From positions 1 through 64,000 of the forward strand of contig CAVSVP010000001.1 in assembly GCA_963731125.1 (NCBI GenBank): DNA of 64,000 nucleotides, in the 5' to 3' direction. A program made the position numbers and the translations under genes. The notes beneath the pieces were generated by a model. The model worked only from the letters and a program-made list of their open reading frames with translations, was not told the origin of the DNA and did not search any database. The DNA comes from CAVSVP01 sp963731125. Its GTDB lineage: Bacteria; Pseudomonadota; Gammaproteobacteria; Competibacterales; Competibacteraceae. Shown piece after piece: positions 18,225-27,432 of this stretch (position 1 is the first letter of the stretch; every line of letters begins with the position of its first letter).

Positions 18225-18716
18225 CTAGCACCTGTCGTCCTCATCCGCTTCGTCTTTATCCAGCTCATCCTCAGCCGCTTCGTCTTTATACTCCTCGCCC
18301 TCGATATCTTCACCCCCGATATCTTCACCTTCAATATCCTCACCCTCAATCTGTTCCCCTTCAATCTCGATCTCCTCGCCCTTATACTCACTGTCGCTGA
18401 CTTCGTGCTCGCCGCCGGTGCTTTGCATAGCCAACTTGAGGTTTTCCGCAATTTCACGCCAATCCACCTGCTGAAGTGCCCATGCCAATAAATCCTTGTG
18501 GATAGCAGGCAGTGCTGCTTGATTGCCAAGCTCTTGAGAAAAGTCATTGCGTAGCGCTTGCTCAAGCACATCCAAATCCCAATCCTGAGCTCGTTCGACC
18601 CAATCATCAGAAAAAAGGCACTTTTCAATAAACCACCGCTTGACGCACTGCGTGGGATGCTCCGCCCACTTCTTATGGCTTTTATTACTCGCGCTCACCG
18701 CATTCTCCTCACCCAC
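18225..18716 (-). CDS. Protein with acidic C-terminal pentapeptide repeats
   Basis: A 163-residue protein. The first 100 residues look globular (CVKRWFIEKCLFSDDWVER, ALPAIHKDLLAWALQQVDW). The last 60 residues are almost entirely Glu, Asp, Gly and Ile in repeats of the kind EGEDI/EGEDIGGEDI, ending DKDEADEDDRC. The repeats are visible at the DNA level as near-identical 15-mers between about 18285 and 18360. Possible roles include cation binding or a flexible acidic tail. Family not recognised. Confidence 0.5.
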   Translation of the reverse strand: MGEENAVSASNKSHKKWAEHPTQCVKRWFIEKCLFSDDWVERAQDWDLDVLEQALRNDFSQELGNQAALPAIHKDLLAWALQQVDWREIAENLKLAMQSTGGEHEVSDSEYKGEEIEIEGEQIEGEDIEGEDIGGEDIEGEEYKDEAAEDELDKDEADEDDRC

Positions 18717-18874
18717 CTTTTCATATTACCCTCATGTCCCATGCTGCATCATTGCCTATCGCAGGATCTCAAGCGATTTAAGGACAGTGCCTTAGACTTT
18801 TTTACATACTTCCGCGCACGATATTGCTAAGCGTAACGAGTTTCGAGTCGTAGGGATGTCCCGGAGTCAATTTT

Positions 18875-19126
18875 TTAATCAATCTGTTTCCTTGTCGCCA
18901 TAAACTCCTGTAACAGCAAGGCTAAAGAACGGTGTTGTAGGGCTAAGGTTCGCTTTATTGCCTCCTCCGCTCCCGTACGATCGTCTATCGCCAGTCGCGC
19001 GACTGCAAGCCGCTCCCATGCCTTGGCTTGTTCTTCAATGCGCAGTAACAGTGACAGATCCATACCACATCGATTACATACCGTACCCTCCCGATAACGG
19101 GCACGGCAGTTGGGACAGCGTTCCAT
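18875..19126 (-). CDS. Zinc-ribbon protein, last gene of the Hsp70 operon
   Basis: An 83-residue protein beginning MERCPNCRARYREGTVCNRC, a Cys4 zinc ribbon (CPxC...CxxC), followed by a helical stretch that looks like one TPR-type hairpin (AWERLAVARLAIDDRTGAEE). Its ATG shares one base with the Hsp70 stop (TGATG), so translation is coupled. It probably recruits or tethers the Hsp70 machine; function not established. Confidence 0.6.
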   Translation of the reverse strand: MERCPNCRARYREGTVCNRCGMDLSLLLRIEEQAKAWERLAVARLAIDDRTGAEEAIKRTLALQHRSLALLLQEFMATRKQID

Positions 19127-20889
19127 CAACTTTCCAGGTAATACAAAATGTCGGACAATTCGTCCATCGCCTCTCTTAGGACGGGCATATCCTTGGCGGT
19201 CATGGCATCTTGAATGGTCTCGATCAAGTTAACCATATCTTCCCGGTCTTCCGCAGCGGCCTCTTCCAACATGCGCTCGGCCTTTTCCACCACAGCGCGG
19301 GCCTGTACCAGGATATGCTGAGCTTGCGCTGCGCTGGCGTCTTCCTCAAGCAGCTCGGCTTCTTCTATGGCTTCCTCTTCATCAAATAAAGCGTTAATTC
19401 GAGCTTGGGCCTGGGCCACCTCTTCTTTCTCATAACGCCTGAAGGCGTTATCAATGGTAATGGATTTTTCCAGTCCGGTGTTTTTCTCCATTGCGGAAAC
19501 GTTCAGCACCCCGTCCAGATCCAGGGATAGCCGCATAACGATGGGATTACCGGCGGGAGCTTTGCTCAATCCTTCGATAAAAAACTCACCGATCTGAATA
19601 TTGTTCAAGGCATCCGGGTCCTCACCCTGGTAGATCTTCACATCCACTGCCTTCTGATTATCGTGCAGGGTATAAAACACCTCGCTCTTAGTGACCGGAA
19701 TAGGATTATTCTTATGGACGATAGGGACATAACGGTGAATCGTGGGAATGCCGTCAATCTCTCCCAAGGCGCTGGTGCCAAAGGTATATGGGGTAATGTC
19801 CACCAGCACCGCAGAAACCGCCTGGCCCGCGATCAAGGCGGCTTGAATGGCGGCGCCCATGGACACGCACAAATCCGGGTCCACTTCGCCTCGGGGCTGC
19901 TGCTTAAATTCCCGCTCCAGCCGTTCGGTCACCAGCGGCGTGCGGGTAGCACCACCGACCAGCAAAATCTCGTCAATGTCGGCCACCGTCATGCTTGCCC
20001 CCTTAAGGGCAATATGCACGGCTTCCAACGTCTCCCGGATAAAAGGTTCGATCATGGCTTCATAGTCCTCCCGAGCCAATTCCAGAGACAAATGCAGCGG
20101 CCGACCGTCCTTTTCCAGCAGGTATTCCTCCTCGATAGTGACAAAGGGCTGATCGGACAAAGCGATTTTCGCTGCTTCCGCCGCTCGGGTCAGACGGGCC
20201 ATAGCCTGCCGGGACTCAGTAACGTCTGCATCGTTCTCCTTGTGCAGATGGCGAACTAAACGGTCGATGATCTTATGATCAAAGTCGTCGCCACCCAGGT
20301 GGTTATTGCCATGACTCGCCACCACTTCTACCACGTCGTCTTCCACTCTTACCACCGATACATCAAAGGTGCCACCGCCGAGATCATAAACCAGGATATG
20401 CTTATGACCATGATGATCGGCCTCGTAGGAAAGGGCGGCGGCAGTAGGCTCGTTAATGATGCGCACCACTTCCAGCCCGGCAATCTGTCCTGCTTCCCGA
20501 GTGGCCTGACGCTGCGCATCATTGAAATAGGCGGGAACGGTAATCACCGCCTTATTCACAGCATGCCCCAGATAGCCCTCAGCGATAGCCTTAAGCCTTC
20601 TTAGGATGATGGCGGAGATCTCCTGAGGGGTGTAAGGCTTACCGGCCAGCTCCACCGTTTCGTCGCTGCCCATCATGCGTTTAATAGATTTAATGGTGCG
20701 TTCGGGATACAAGGGATACTGATTCTTGGCCGCTTCCCCTACCAGAATGGAGCCGTCGTCGGCAATACCCACGAAAGACGGAAAAATCTTATTCCCCTCG
20801 GCGGGAATGACAACCACTCTGTCGTCCTGAAAAACCGCCACCTCGGAGTTGGTCGTGCCCAGGTCGATACCGATAATCGTTTCTTTCAT
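19126..20889 (-). CDS. Accessory Hsp70 (DnaK-like) chaperone
   Basis: A 587-residue Hsp70, ATP-dependent. The nucleotide domain has IGIDLGTTNSEVAVF (phosphate 1), VYDLGGGTFDVSVV (phosphate 2) and ILLVGGATRTPLV (adenosine). The substrate domain follows, then a coiled lid; it lacks the EEVD-like or glycine-rich tail of housekeeping DnaK and is about 50 residues shorter. Initiator IDLGTTNSEVAV differs from the IDLGTTNSCVAV of DnaK. It overlaps the GrpE-like gene upstream by 4 bp (ATGA). The dedicated J-domain and exchange factor in the operon indicate a separate Hsp70 machine from the main dnaK. Confidence 0.85.
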   Translation of the reverse strand: MKETIIGIDLGTTNSEVAVFQDDRVVVIPAEGNKIFPSFVGIADDGSILVGEAAKNQYPLYPERTIKSIKRMMGSDETVELAGKPYTPQEISAIILRRLKAIAEGYLGHAVNKAVITVPAYFNDAQRQATREAGQIAGLEVVRIINEPTAAALSYEADHHGHKHILVYDLGGGTFDVSVVRVEDDVVEVVASHGNNHLGGDDFDHKIIDRLVRHLHKENDADVTESRQAMARLTRAAEAAKIALSDQPFVTIEEEYLLEKDGRPLHLSLELAREDYEAMIEPFIRETLEAVHIALKGASMTVADIDEILLVGGATRTPLVTERLEREFKQQPRGEVDPDLCVSMGAAIQAALIAGQAVSAVLVDITPYTFGTSALGEIDGIPTIHRYVPIVHKNNPIPVTKSEVFYTLHDNQKAVDVKIYQGEDPDALNNIQIGEFFIEGLSKAPAGNPIVMRLSLDLDGVLNVSAMEKNTGLEKSITIDNAFRRYEKEEVAQAQARINALFDEEEAIEEAELLEEDASAAQAQHILVQARAVVEKAERMLEEAAAEDREDMVNLIETIQDAMTAKDMPVLREAMDELSDILYYLES

Positions 20890-21539
20890 GATACGTCGCC
20901 TCGCTTATTAACTTTTACCTCCGCCGGGCGGAGTAACTCATCGTTCCACACAAAGCCTTTACGCAGCTCGCCGGTGACAAAGCCCGCAGCGAGGTCGGGC
21001 CGGGATTCGACTTCAATTACCCGCATGTTATGCGGATCCAGGGGCTTATCCAGGACATCTAGGGAGCGGACTTGATAGTCGGCAAGCAGCCGGTTTAGGC
21101 GCCGCAGGGTTATCTGCTGGCCTTCTTGTAAAGACTCGAGCAAGCGCGTCTGGCCCCGACAGAGCCGCGCCAATGGTGAGCGCTGCTGTGGCTCCAGTTT
21201 AATACCGGCTTCCAGGCGATCATAAAGTTCGAGCAGTTGCAGCAGCAGAGGCCGCAAGATATCCCGGCGCAGGGTCTTGTCCACTAAGCGGCGCTGTTCC
21301 AGCTCCCGGCTTAAGGCCTCATTATCCGCCTGCAGGGTAGCGAACACTGACTTAAACTGATCCAGTGCCTCTTTGACCTGACGGGATTCCCGCTTGACCT
21401 CATTTTTCAATCCCGCCAACTCGGCAAACAGTGAGAAGGCCTCGGCCTCATTATTCGGTAGCGATTCCGGCTCTACCGGTGTCTCTTCCAAATATGCCCG
21501 AAATTGTTCTACCAGATTCTCTTTTGCAATATCATCCAT
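20886..21539 (-). CDS. GrpE-like nucleotide exchange factor
   Basis: From ATG 21539 a 217-residue protein. An acidic N terminus and long coiled coil (LKNEVKRESRQVKEALDQF) precede a C-terminal domain matching GrpE: RSLDVLDKPLDPHNMRVIEV and GFVTGELRKGFVWNDELLRP. GrpE triggers ADP release from Hsp70. The TGA stop overlaps the Hsp70 start by 4 bp. A TTG 18 bp upstream is an alternative start. The coiled-coil part is longer and more divergent than in housekeeping GrpE, which suggests it is specialised for the neighbouring Hsp70. Confidence 0.78.
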   Translation of the reverse strand: MDDIAKENLVEQFRAYLEETPVEPESLPNNEAEAFSLFAELAGLKNEVKRESRQVKEALDQFKSVFATLQADNEALSRELEQRRLVDKTLRRDILRPLLLQLLELYDRLEAGIKLEPQQRSPLARLCRGQTRLLESLQEGQQITLRRLNRLLADYQVRSLDVLDKPLDPHNMRVIEVESRPDLAAGFVTGELRKGFVWNDELLRPAEVKVNKRGDVS

Positions 21540-21559
21540 AGCGGCCAGTCTAATCAATT

Positions 21560-21868
21560 TCAGTCAGACCCTTCGGTAAGGCTTCGCAACAGGGTTTGTT
21601 GTAACAGTTCCAGGCTGGGCCGTTGTCCGCTCCCGGCCGGTAGCCAACCTTCCAACAGGGTGTTCGGGTCCGGTGGCTCGACATGGAAAAGCGCATAATG
21701 CAGGCGGTTGCGCTGCGTTTGAATAGCCTCAAAGGCGCTGCGGATCGCCTGAAAACACTCAGGTTCCCGGTCTGGGGGAAATTCCCGCACTTTTTGCAGA
21801 TAGGCTTTTTTAATTGCCTCATCACCGGCCGTGTCGGACACACCCAATACTTGAAAGGGATCTCTCAT
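21560..21868 (-). CDS. J-domain protein with PPD in place of HPD
   Basis: A 102-residue protein. The N terminus DPFQVLGVSDTAGDEAIKKA and YLQKVREFPPDREPECFQAI match helices I-III of a J domain, but the HPD tripeptide that activates Hsp70 ATPase is PPD (residues 31-33). The tail (about 45 residues) is not a known domain. It overlaps the TPR gene by 4 bp. The J domain is the whole protein, without glycine-rich or zinc regions. Loss of His normally abolishes J function, so it either binds without stimulating or works by an altered mechanism. Confidence 0.72.
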   Translation of the reverse strand: MRDPFQVLGVSDTAGDEAIKKAYLQKVREFPPDREPECFQAIRSAFEAIQTQRNRLHYALFHVEPPDPNTLLEGWLPAGSGQRPSLELLQQTLLRSLTEGSD

Positions 21869-24201
21869 CGGCGTCTCCCTCTGGGCAGCGGTAAAGGAAA
21901 TGGCGGAAGCTCACCCGCTTCCATGCGCTCCTCGATGTAGTCGAGCACATCCTCGGGATTATCGGTATTCAACCGTTCCATCAGCTCCGCAAAAATCTGC
22001 TGTAAATCTTGGGCGGCCTGCGGCGACATAGGTGGCATTCCAGTAGGACCAAAGTCTGGCAGGCCGAGAAACTTCTCGATGTGGGCGGCGGTTTGGTGAT
22101 CCTCCGCATCCAACGCTCGGTCCAGTGCCCCTTGAAGTTGTATACGTTCCAGCGCTGTGATTTTTGTCTCTTGGCCTTTGGTTCGCCCGAAGACGTAATA
22201 GTAAAGAAACTTGGGCCGCTGCCCGCAACGTTTCATCGCGGCCTCGGCGTAAACCTTGAGCAGCAAGTAATGCCGCGCTTTAGAGAGCGCCGCACAAACC
22301 ATCTCCAGCTCTTGTTCGGTAAAGTCCAACGTGGCCGCCGTCTTTAAGGGAACCCGCAAGCGGTCCAAGACCTGGGAAATGTCCTTAACGCCATCATCCA
22401 CGTAGCGGTGAAGCAATTCCGCCAGCGTCAGAATTTCCTGTCGAGTCGGCGGCAGCGGCTTGTCCTGCAGCCGATTATACTGTTTACTCAGCATGCTTTG
22501 AGCGATTTCCAGCCGTCGGCCATCTACCATAAAGCGAAACTCCGCAACCAGCCCGCTACCCAGATACTTCAGGCCCTGGCGCAGCAGGGTCTCGCTCTCC
22601 GGCTCTCGACCATCCAGCTGCGCCAGAAATCCCTGATTCAATGCCACGATGCCGCACTGCTCCTCTTCCCGAACGAACTGTCCAGCCGCGGCGAGTTCAC
22701 GGCCGGCTAAATCGTACTTGCCAGCCTTGATCTGCTTGCGAGCATGGGCCAGATGACAGGAAATCAATAAATTTCTGGCATGAGGATTGATCGGGTCTCG
22801 CTCCAGCAGGGTCTGAGCAAACCCAGCCGCCTTTTTAAAGGCGCGGCGCCGGTAAGCCGACAGCCCCGCGGCCAGCAACACCTCGGCATCCTCGGGAAAC
22901 TGCCGCACCGCCTTCTCAACCCATTGATCCTGAGCTTTACGATCATCCCGCTGCCGTGCCATGCCGAGCAGTTTCAGGTAGGTTTCCTTGTCCTTGGGAT
23001 CCAGCTCCAAGCTTCTAGCCAACTCATCCTGCACGGCCTCGTCCCAAGGATCAGGCCCCATCCATTGCATCTGAAGGTCCGCCATACGGCGCAGGATCAG
23101 CGCAGCTTTAAGGGCATTGTCGACGCTGTTGCGGGCAGTCACCAAGTGCTCGACGCAGTTTGCCCAGTGTTTTCTGGCAGCATTTAAATCATGACGTCGT
23201 TCTGCAACAAGAGCGTGAATGCGTTCTCGCTCAAAGGATGACAGCGCACCGAATTGCTTCTCGAAAGCGGCTATTCCTTGCGGGTATGCGGGCAACGACG
23301 TCAGACAAAATCTCTTGACGCGAGCTGTCTCGAACTGGTCGCCGTTGCTGACGGCAAATTTAAACAATGCCTTGACGCCGGCTTTTTGAAGCTGGGGAAG
23401 CTGACCCACCAGCTTAAGCTGTTGCTCGTCCCAACCCTTGAGGACCATGACGAACGCTCGTTCCGCATCGGTTAACCGCGCCATGGCCTCCAGCAAGGCG
23501 CTGCCCTCCAGGGCAACCGTTTTCGCCAGCTGCGCAAACTGTCTAAATGGCGAAGCGGGCGCAAGCTTGTCAAGCTGGGCCGCGCCGGCCTGAGGATCAA
23601 CGGCCAACGCGGCCAGACCCTGCAGGATCAGACGTAGATCGCGGTAAGGAGAACGAAACGGGATGGCTTTTAACTGTTCCTTCATCCCCATCGTATCGCC
23701 TTGACAGTAAGCCGCCATGGCGGCCAGGACGCCTCCCCGTTGTTGCAACAACGGCGAATCCGCCGGCAAAACCTCGGCGACTTCCCCATGACCGCTAACC
23801 AGCAACCCCCCCAGCAAAGCAGCGAGCCGCTGTCCGTCAGGACTCTGGCGCAGCGTCTCATCGGCTTCGGCAAACAGGCGCGCCCCCCGGAGGAACCGGC
23901 CGGCCTTGAGCAACCAGTCAATATAGCGTGCCAGCTGGCCGCGGTCGCCACAGCTGGCAGCCATGTTTTCCCATAGGACCACGGCCTCCTTGTACATGGC
24001 CTTGGCGGCCAATTGCTCCGCCCTGCCCTGATAGGCGTTTGCCAGTGCCTCACGCCACGCCGGACGTTCCTCACGTTTGAGCAATTGTTTATAGAGATCA
24101 ATCGCTTCCCGGTAACGTTCAGCCTGAAGATGCGACTCACCCTGGGCAGTGAGAACCTCTATAGGCTGGCGGCTAGCCTGGGATTTGCGTTTTTTGCCCA
24201 T
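21865..24201 (-). CDS. TPR-repeat scaffold protein, first gene of the Hsp70 operon
   Basis: A 778-residue helical-repeat protein with no signal peptide. TPR-like units are evident at residues about 10-50 (QGESHLQAERYREAIDLYKQ), in the middle, and at about 455-505 (AAGLSAYRRRAFKKAAGFAQ). The C-terminal part (LDFTEQELEMVCAALSKARH, then a proline-rich tail) is not a known domain. TPR proteins commonly bind Hsp70 or clients. As the first gene of the operon it is probably the client-selecting or scaffolding subunit. The basic start GKKRKSQASRQP may contact nucleic acid or ribosomes. Confidence 0.65.
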   Translation of the reverse strand: MGKKRKSQASRQPIEVLTAQGESHLQAERYREAIDLYKQLLKREERPAWREALANAYQGRAEQLAAKAMYKEAVVLWENMAASCGDRGQLARYIDWLLKAGRFLRGARLFAEADETLRQSPDGQRLAALLGGLLVSGHGEVAEVLPADSPLLQQRGGVLAAMAAYCQGDTMGMKEQLKAIPFRSPYRDLRLILQGLAALAVDPQAGAAQLDKLAPASPFRQFAQLAKTVALEGSALLEAMARLTDAERAFVMVLKGWDEQQLKLVGQLPQLQKAGVKALFKFAVSNGDQFETARVKRFCLTSLPAYPQGIAAFEKQFGALSSFERERIHALVAERRHDLNAARKHWANCVEHLVTARNSVDNALKAALILRRMADLQMQWMGPDPWDEAVQDELARSLELDPKDKETYLKLLGMARQRDDRKAQDQWVEKAVRQFPEDAEVLLAAGLSAYRRRAFKKAAGFAQTLLERDPINPHARNLLISCHLAHARKQIKAGKYDLAGRELAAAGQFVREEEQCGIVALNQGFLAQLDGREPESETLLRQGLKYLGSGLVAEFRFMVDGRRLEIAQSMLSKQYNRLQDKPLPPTRQEILTLAELLHRYVDDGVKDISQVLDRLRVPLKTAATLDFTEQELEMVCAALSKARHYLLLKVYAEAAMKRCGQRPKFLYYYVFGRTKGQETKITALERIQLQGALDRALDAEDHQTAAHIEKFLGLPDFGPTGMPPMSPQAAQDLQQIFAELMERLNTDNPEDVLDYIEERMEAGELPPFPLPLPRGRRR

Positions 24202-24588
24202 ATGTCTCCTCTGGGGTAACTTCGCTCAATAACCCGGAGCAGCCAGGCCGGCTATTGCATGGAAGCCAGTTAACCACACCTCAACTCCAAGGGCTTGGGA
24301 GAAGCAAAGTAGCGTAAGTGAATTGGCTGGAGCAACGCGACATATCATTCGACTTTGGCCAATGTCTTCCTCACCTCGACCCTGTCTCACCAGGGGAGAA
24401 GAAGTTAAGCGTTTGAAAAAAAATATTTATCCTCTCTACCCTTGAAGGAGAGAGGGTAAAATGAGGGGGGTTTTAAATACTTGAACAATAAAAAATAGCT
24501 AAAGTTCTGATATCAAATTTTTGGCAGTATAACAGAGGTTGGGTTGCTCAAGAAACCCTGCGTGCCATCTTCTATGTCGGCAGTCACC
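24202..24588. other. Intergenic region with terminator-like hairpin
   Basis: About 390 bp between the TPR gene and the thiol-reductase gene, both leftward. It should hold the promoter of the Hsp70 operon and the terminator of the reductase gene. An imperfect CCTCTC/GAGAGG type repeat common in gammaproteobacterial intergenic regions lies at 24431-24470. Confidence 0.4.
24416..24455 (-). terminator. Intrinsic terminator candidate after the thiol-reductase gene
   Basis: On the minus strand CCTCTCT and AGAGAGG (24431-24437 with 24449-24455) pair in a hairpin with a two-base extension, followed by a run of eight T (24416-24423). It lies about 130 bp beyond the end of the reductase gene. Confidence 0.5.
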
Positions 24589-26718
24589 TCATATCGATTC
24601 CAGGGCATCGATGACCGTGGTTGGGCTTAACCATTGCGGCAGCATTTGCGGTTCGGCATCCTTTTCCGGTGGATACAGCACATAAAGAGGAACGCCATTA
24701 CGGCCGAAGGTCTCCAGAATACGAGTGATTTCCGGATTATAATTGGTCCAGTCGCCTTTTAACGGCACGATGTTTTTCTCCTTAAACACTCTACGCACCG
24801 AGGGCATACTCAAAGCGACCCGATCATTGGCGATACAACTGATACACCAGTCTGCCGTCAGATTCAAAAATACCGCTCGCCCTTGCGCCCGCAGCTCAGC
24901 AAGGCGATCCGCGCTATAGGGTTGCCAGAAGCCTTCCTTGGCCACGCTGGTTGACGCATCGGCGTTTGGCGGGCGGGCCTCAAGCAGTGGGGTCGTTAAC
25001 ACGCCGAAAGCCGCTACGGTCGCGACCACGGCCAGTAGTCCGTTGGCATAGCGCCAGCGGCCTTTGGGCCGCGGCTGCAGATGCCGCAGCCAGACCGCAA
25101 AGACAAGCAGCACCATACCCATCAGCACCGCCGCGACCGCCGTGGCATCCGTTTGCCTGGCCAGTACCCAGAGCAGCCAGACCGCAGTAATATAGAGAGG
25201 AAACGCCATAAACTGCTTAAAAGTGTTCATCCATGGCCCAGGCTTGGGTAAGACATGCCCCACCTGAGGCACAAACGAAACCAACAGAAACGGCAAGGCC
25301 ATGCCCAATCCCAGGGACATAAACACCAGTAAGGAATAGAAAGCAGGCTGAGCCATGGCAAAGGCAATTGCGGTGCCCATAAAGGGCGCCGTACAGGGAC
25401 TGGCAACCACCGCCGCCAGAGCTCCCGTAAAGAAAGAACCGGTATAGCCGCCGCGGTGCACAAGAGACTCACCGACCCCCATAAAACGCGAGCCAAATTC
25501 CAGCAGCCCGGAGAAACTCAGCCCGAGAATAAAAAGCACATAGGCCAGTAAGGCGACAAACCACGGCGTTTGTAACTGAAACCCCCAGCCGATGCCGGCG
25601 CCGCTGGCTTTGAGCAAATAGAGAAGACCCGCAACCGCGCAAAAGAACACCATAACCCCTAGCGTATAGGCAATGCCGTGCAACCGTTGGGCGGCATGGG
25701 AAATATGCACGGCTTCCAGCAAGCCGATAGCCTTTAAAGACAGTACCGGAAATACGCAAGGCATCAGGTTTAGCAATAAACCGCCCAGCATGGCGAAGAT
25801 CATCACCTGAAACAGGTTACCGCCGACGGGGGTAGAAGCAGGTACTGCGGCTTGTTCTCCGACCGGACTAAACTGTAATGCCGCATCCGGCATTGCGCTT
25901 ACGACATAAGCCACTGTCTTGGTGCCGTTTTTAACAACGACCACCCCGTCCACCTTGTCCGGCGTTTTGCTAAAACGGTCGCTGGTTTGATGTCTGACAA
26001 AGAACCGTAAGGGTCCCCAGTCCCTCTCCTGAAGCACTGTATTGGAGATCAAATTGGACCGATAGGGGAAAAACAGCACCTCCTCGGCATCGGTGAAAAC
26101 CGGCTCATCCGCTTTCACCTCCAGCACCAGGCGATCATCCTCCATGGCAAACAAGGCTTGCCAGCCTTCTGCTTGCACCGGCAGTCGGTCGCGTGCCGCG
26201 GCAAAAACCGGCGCCCACCGGCTGTCCGGTTCGGGAGAAGAGCTTTTGACCGGCAGTTCCAGCGTTAAATCGGCACTGCCCGGGATGCAGACATGGTAAC
26301 AGACCAGCCAGGAGACGGTCGCCTTAATGGGCAGTACCGTATCCGTTTTAAGAGTCTCCGCCGGTTGTAGCCGGGTCAGCAGCATGGCTTCGGTTTCATA
26401 GCCATAACTCATGACCCCTTGAAACTCGAACTGTTCCGGGTAAGGCCACTGAACTTCGCCGGCCGAAAGGGCTTCAGGCAGATGCCATTCAATCTGGGTC
26501 GGCAACCCTGAACCACCGGGATTACGCCAGTAAGTCTTCCAATGCTCCTCCGGCAGCAGACGCACTCCCACCCAAAACGGCTCACCCGGCTGTATCGACG
26601 TCACCTCGGACACGAGTTCCACGTCGATATGGTCGCTTTGCACCGCAGCCCCATACCCAAGGGCGGGAACCGCATAAAGCAGACAGATAAAGAACTTGCT
26701 TAGCCACTGTTTCGGCAT
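24589..26718 (-). CDS. DsbD/ScsB-type transmembrane thiol:disulfide reductase
   Basis: A 709-residue inner-membrane protein that passes electrons from cytoplasmic thioredoxin to periplasmic thiols. Three parts are clear: a signal peptide and periplasmic N domain with WKTYWRNPGGSGLP and a CYHVC pair; a membrane core of eight helices with MPCVFPVLS and SPCTAPFMG cysteines; and a C-terminal thioredoxin domain with ADWCISC. The N domain resembles ScsB (copper-stress) proteins more than classical DsbD. ATG 26718 has AGAGGT at good spacing; an ATG 9 bp upstream is the alternative. A terminator-like hairpin follows. Confidence 0.82.
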   Translation of the reverse strand: MPKQWLSKFFICLLYAVPALGYGAAVQSDHIDVELVSEVTSIQPGEPFWVGVRLLPEEHWKTYWRNPGGSGLPTQIEWHLPEALSAGEVQWPYPEQFEFQGVMSYGYETEAMLLTRLQPAETLKTDTVLPIKATVSWLVCYHVCIPGSADLTLELPVKSSSPEPDSRWAPVFAAARDRLPVQAEGWQALFAMEDDRLVLEVKADEPVFTDAEEVLFFPYRSNLISNTVLQERDWGPLRFFVRHQTSDRFSKTPDKVDGVVVVKNGTKTVAYVVSAMPDAALQFSPVGEQAAVPASTPVGGNLFQVMIFAMLGGLLLNLMPCVFPVLSLKAIGLLEAVHISHAAQRLHGIAYTLGVMVFFCAVAGLLYLLKASGAGIGWGFQLQTPWFVALLAYVLFILGLSFSGLLEFGSRFMGVGESLVHRGGYTGSFFTGALAAVVASPCTAPFMGTAIAFAMAQPAFYSLLVFMSLGLGMALPFLLVSFVPQVGHVLPKPGPWMNTFKQFMAFPLYITAVWLLWVLARQTDATAVAAVLMGMVLLVFAVWLRHLQPRPKGRWRYANGLLAVVATVAAFGVLTTPLLEARPPNADASTSVAKEGFWQPYSADRLAELRAQGRAVFLNLTADWCISCIANDRVALSMPSVRRVFKEKNIVPLKGDWTNYNPEITRILETFGRNGVPLYVLYPPEKDAEPQMLPQWLSPTTVIDALESI

Positions 26719-26982
26719 GTGACTCATACCTCTTGATGACTGTGGGCTATATAATAAGATTAGTTCACTTTTACCGTTTTGCTAAGAAATCGCCCTCCAT
26801 CGGACGCGCAATGCCGCTCTGGTTAAAAATTGGCCGGGTGATGCCGGTACGGAAATGGCTTGCAATTTGCCATACTTTCCGATACGAATAGATAATTCAA
26901 ATACGGATTGACTTACCCAGGGCGCTTTGCAAAAAACAGCGGCCAAGCGCTAGATAATAAAAGCGAATAACGACTAACGACA

Positions 26983-27429
26983 TTGGTGGATTTTCGTACC
27001 AAGTTTCAAGTCACCACACTGTTCTTCTTGCTTCTCTGGTCCCTTAGTCAGGCGATGGAGACGCGAGCGGAGGTGGTTCTTATCGTCAATCCCAGTGTCG
27101 CCATTCGGGAGCTGGCCCCAACCGCTGTACGCGCTATTTTTGGCATACGCCTGCTGACATGGCCCGACGGCGAGCGCATCAGCGTTTTCGTGCTGCCCGA
27201 CGACTCGCCGGTGCACGCACAATTTATCAAACAAAAGCTTTCCATTTTTCCCCACCAACTCCGACTGGCATGGAATCGTTTGGAATTTGCCGGCCTAGGA
27301 CAGGCGCCGACCACCGTCCTGACGCAAGCGGAAATGCGCGATCGCGTAGCTGCAACCACCGGTGCCATCGGCTATCTCTCCGCAGAGATGGTGGACGGCA
27401 GCGTGCGGGTGGTAAAAATCCTCCAATAA
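26983..27429 (+). CDS. Small secreted phosphate-binding-like protein
   Basis: A 148-residue protein starting at TTG 26983 or GTG 26986, with a signal peptide (VTTLFFLLLWSLSQAMETRA). The mature part, EVVLIVNPSVAIRELAPTAVRAIFGIR to TTGAIGYLSAEMVDGSV, has the layout of the truncated PstS-like (PBP_like) domain that often serves unknown periplasmic roles. Length is much shorter than PstS. It lies 3 bp before the PIN-domain gene, so both are probably cotranscribed; a functional tie to RNA repair is unexplained. Confidence 0.6.
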   Translation: MVDFRTKFQVTTLFFLLLWSLSQAMETRAEVVLIVNPSVAIRELAPTAVRAIFGIRLLTWPDGERISVFVLPDDSPVHAQFIKQKLSIFPHQLRLAWNRLEFAGLGQAPTTVLTQAEMRDRVAATTGAIGYLSAEMVDGSVRVVKILQ

Positions 27430-27432
27430 CCC

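Noticed and set aside
22009..24140. Long frames opposite the TPR gene
   Set aside because: Antisense shadows of a GC-rich gene.
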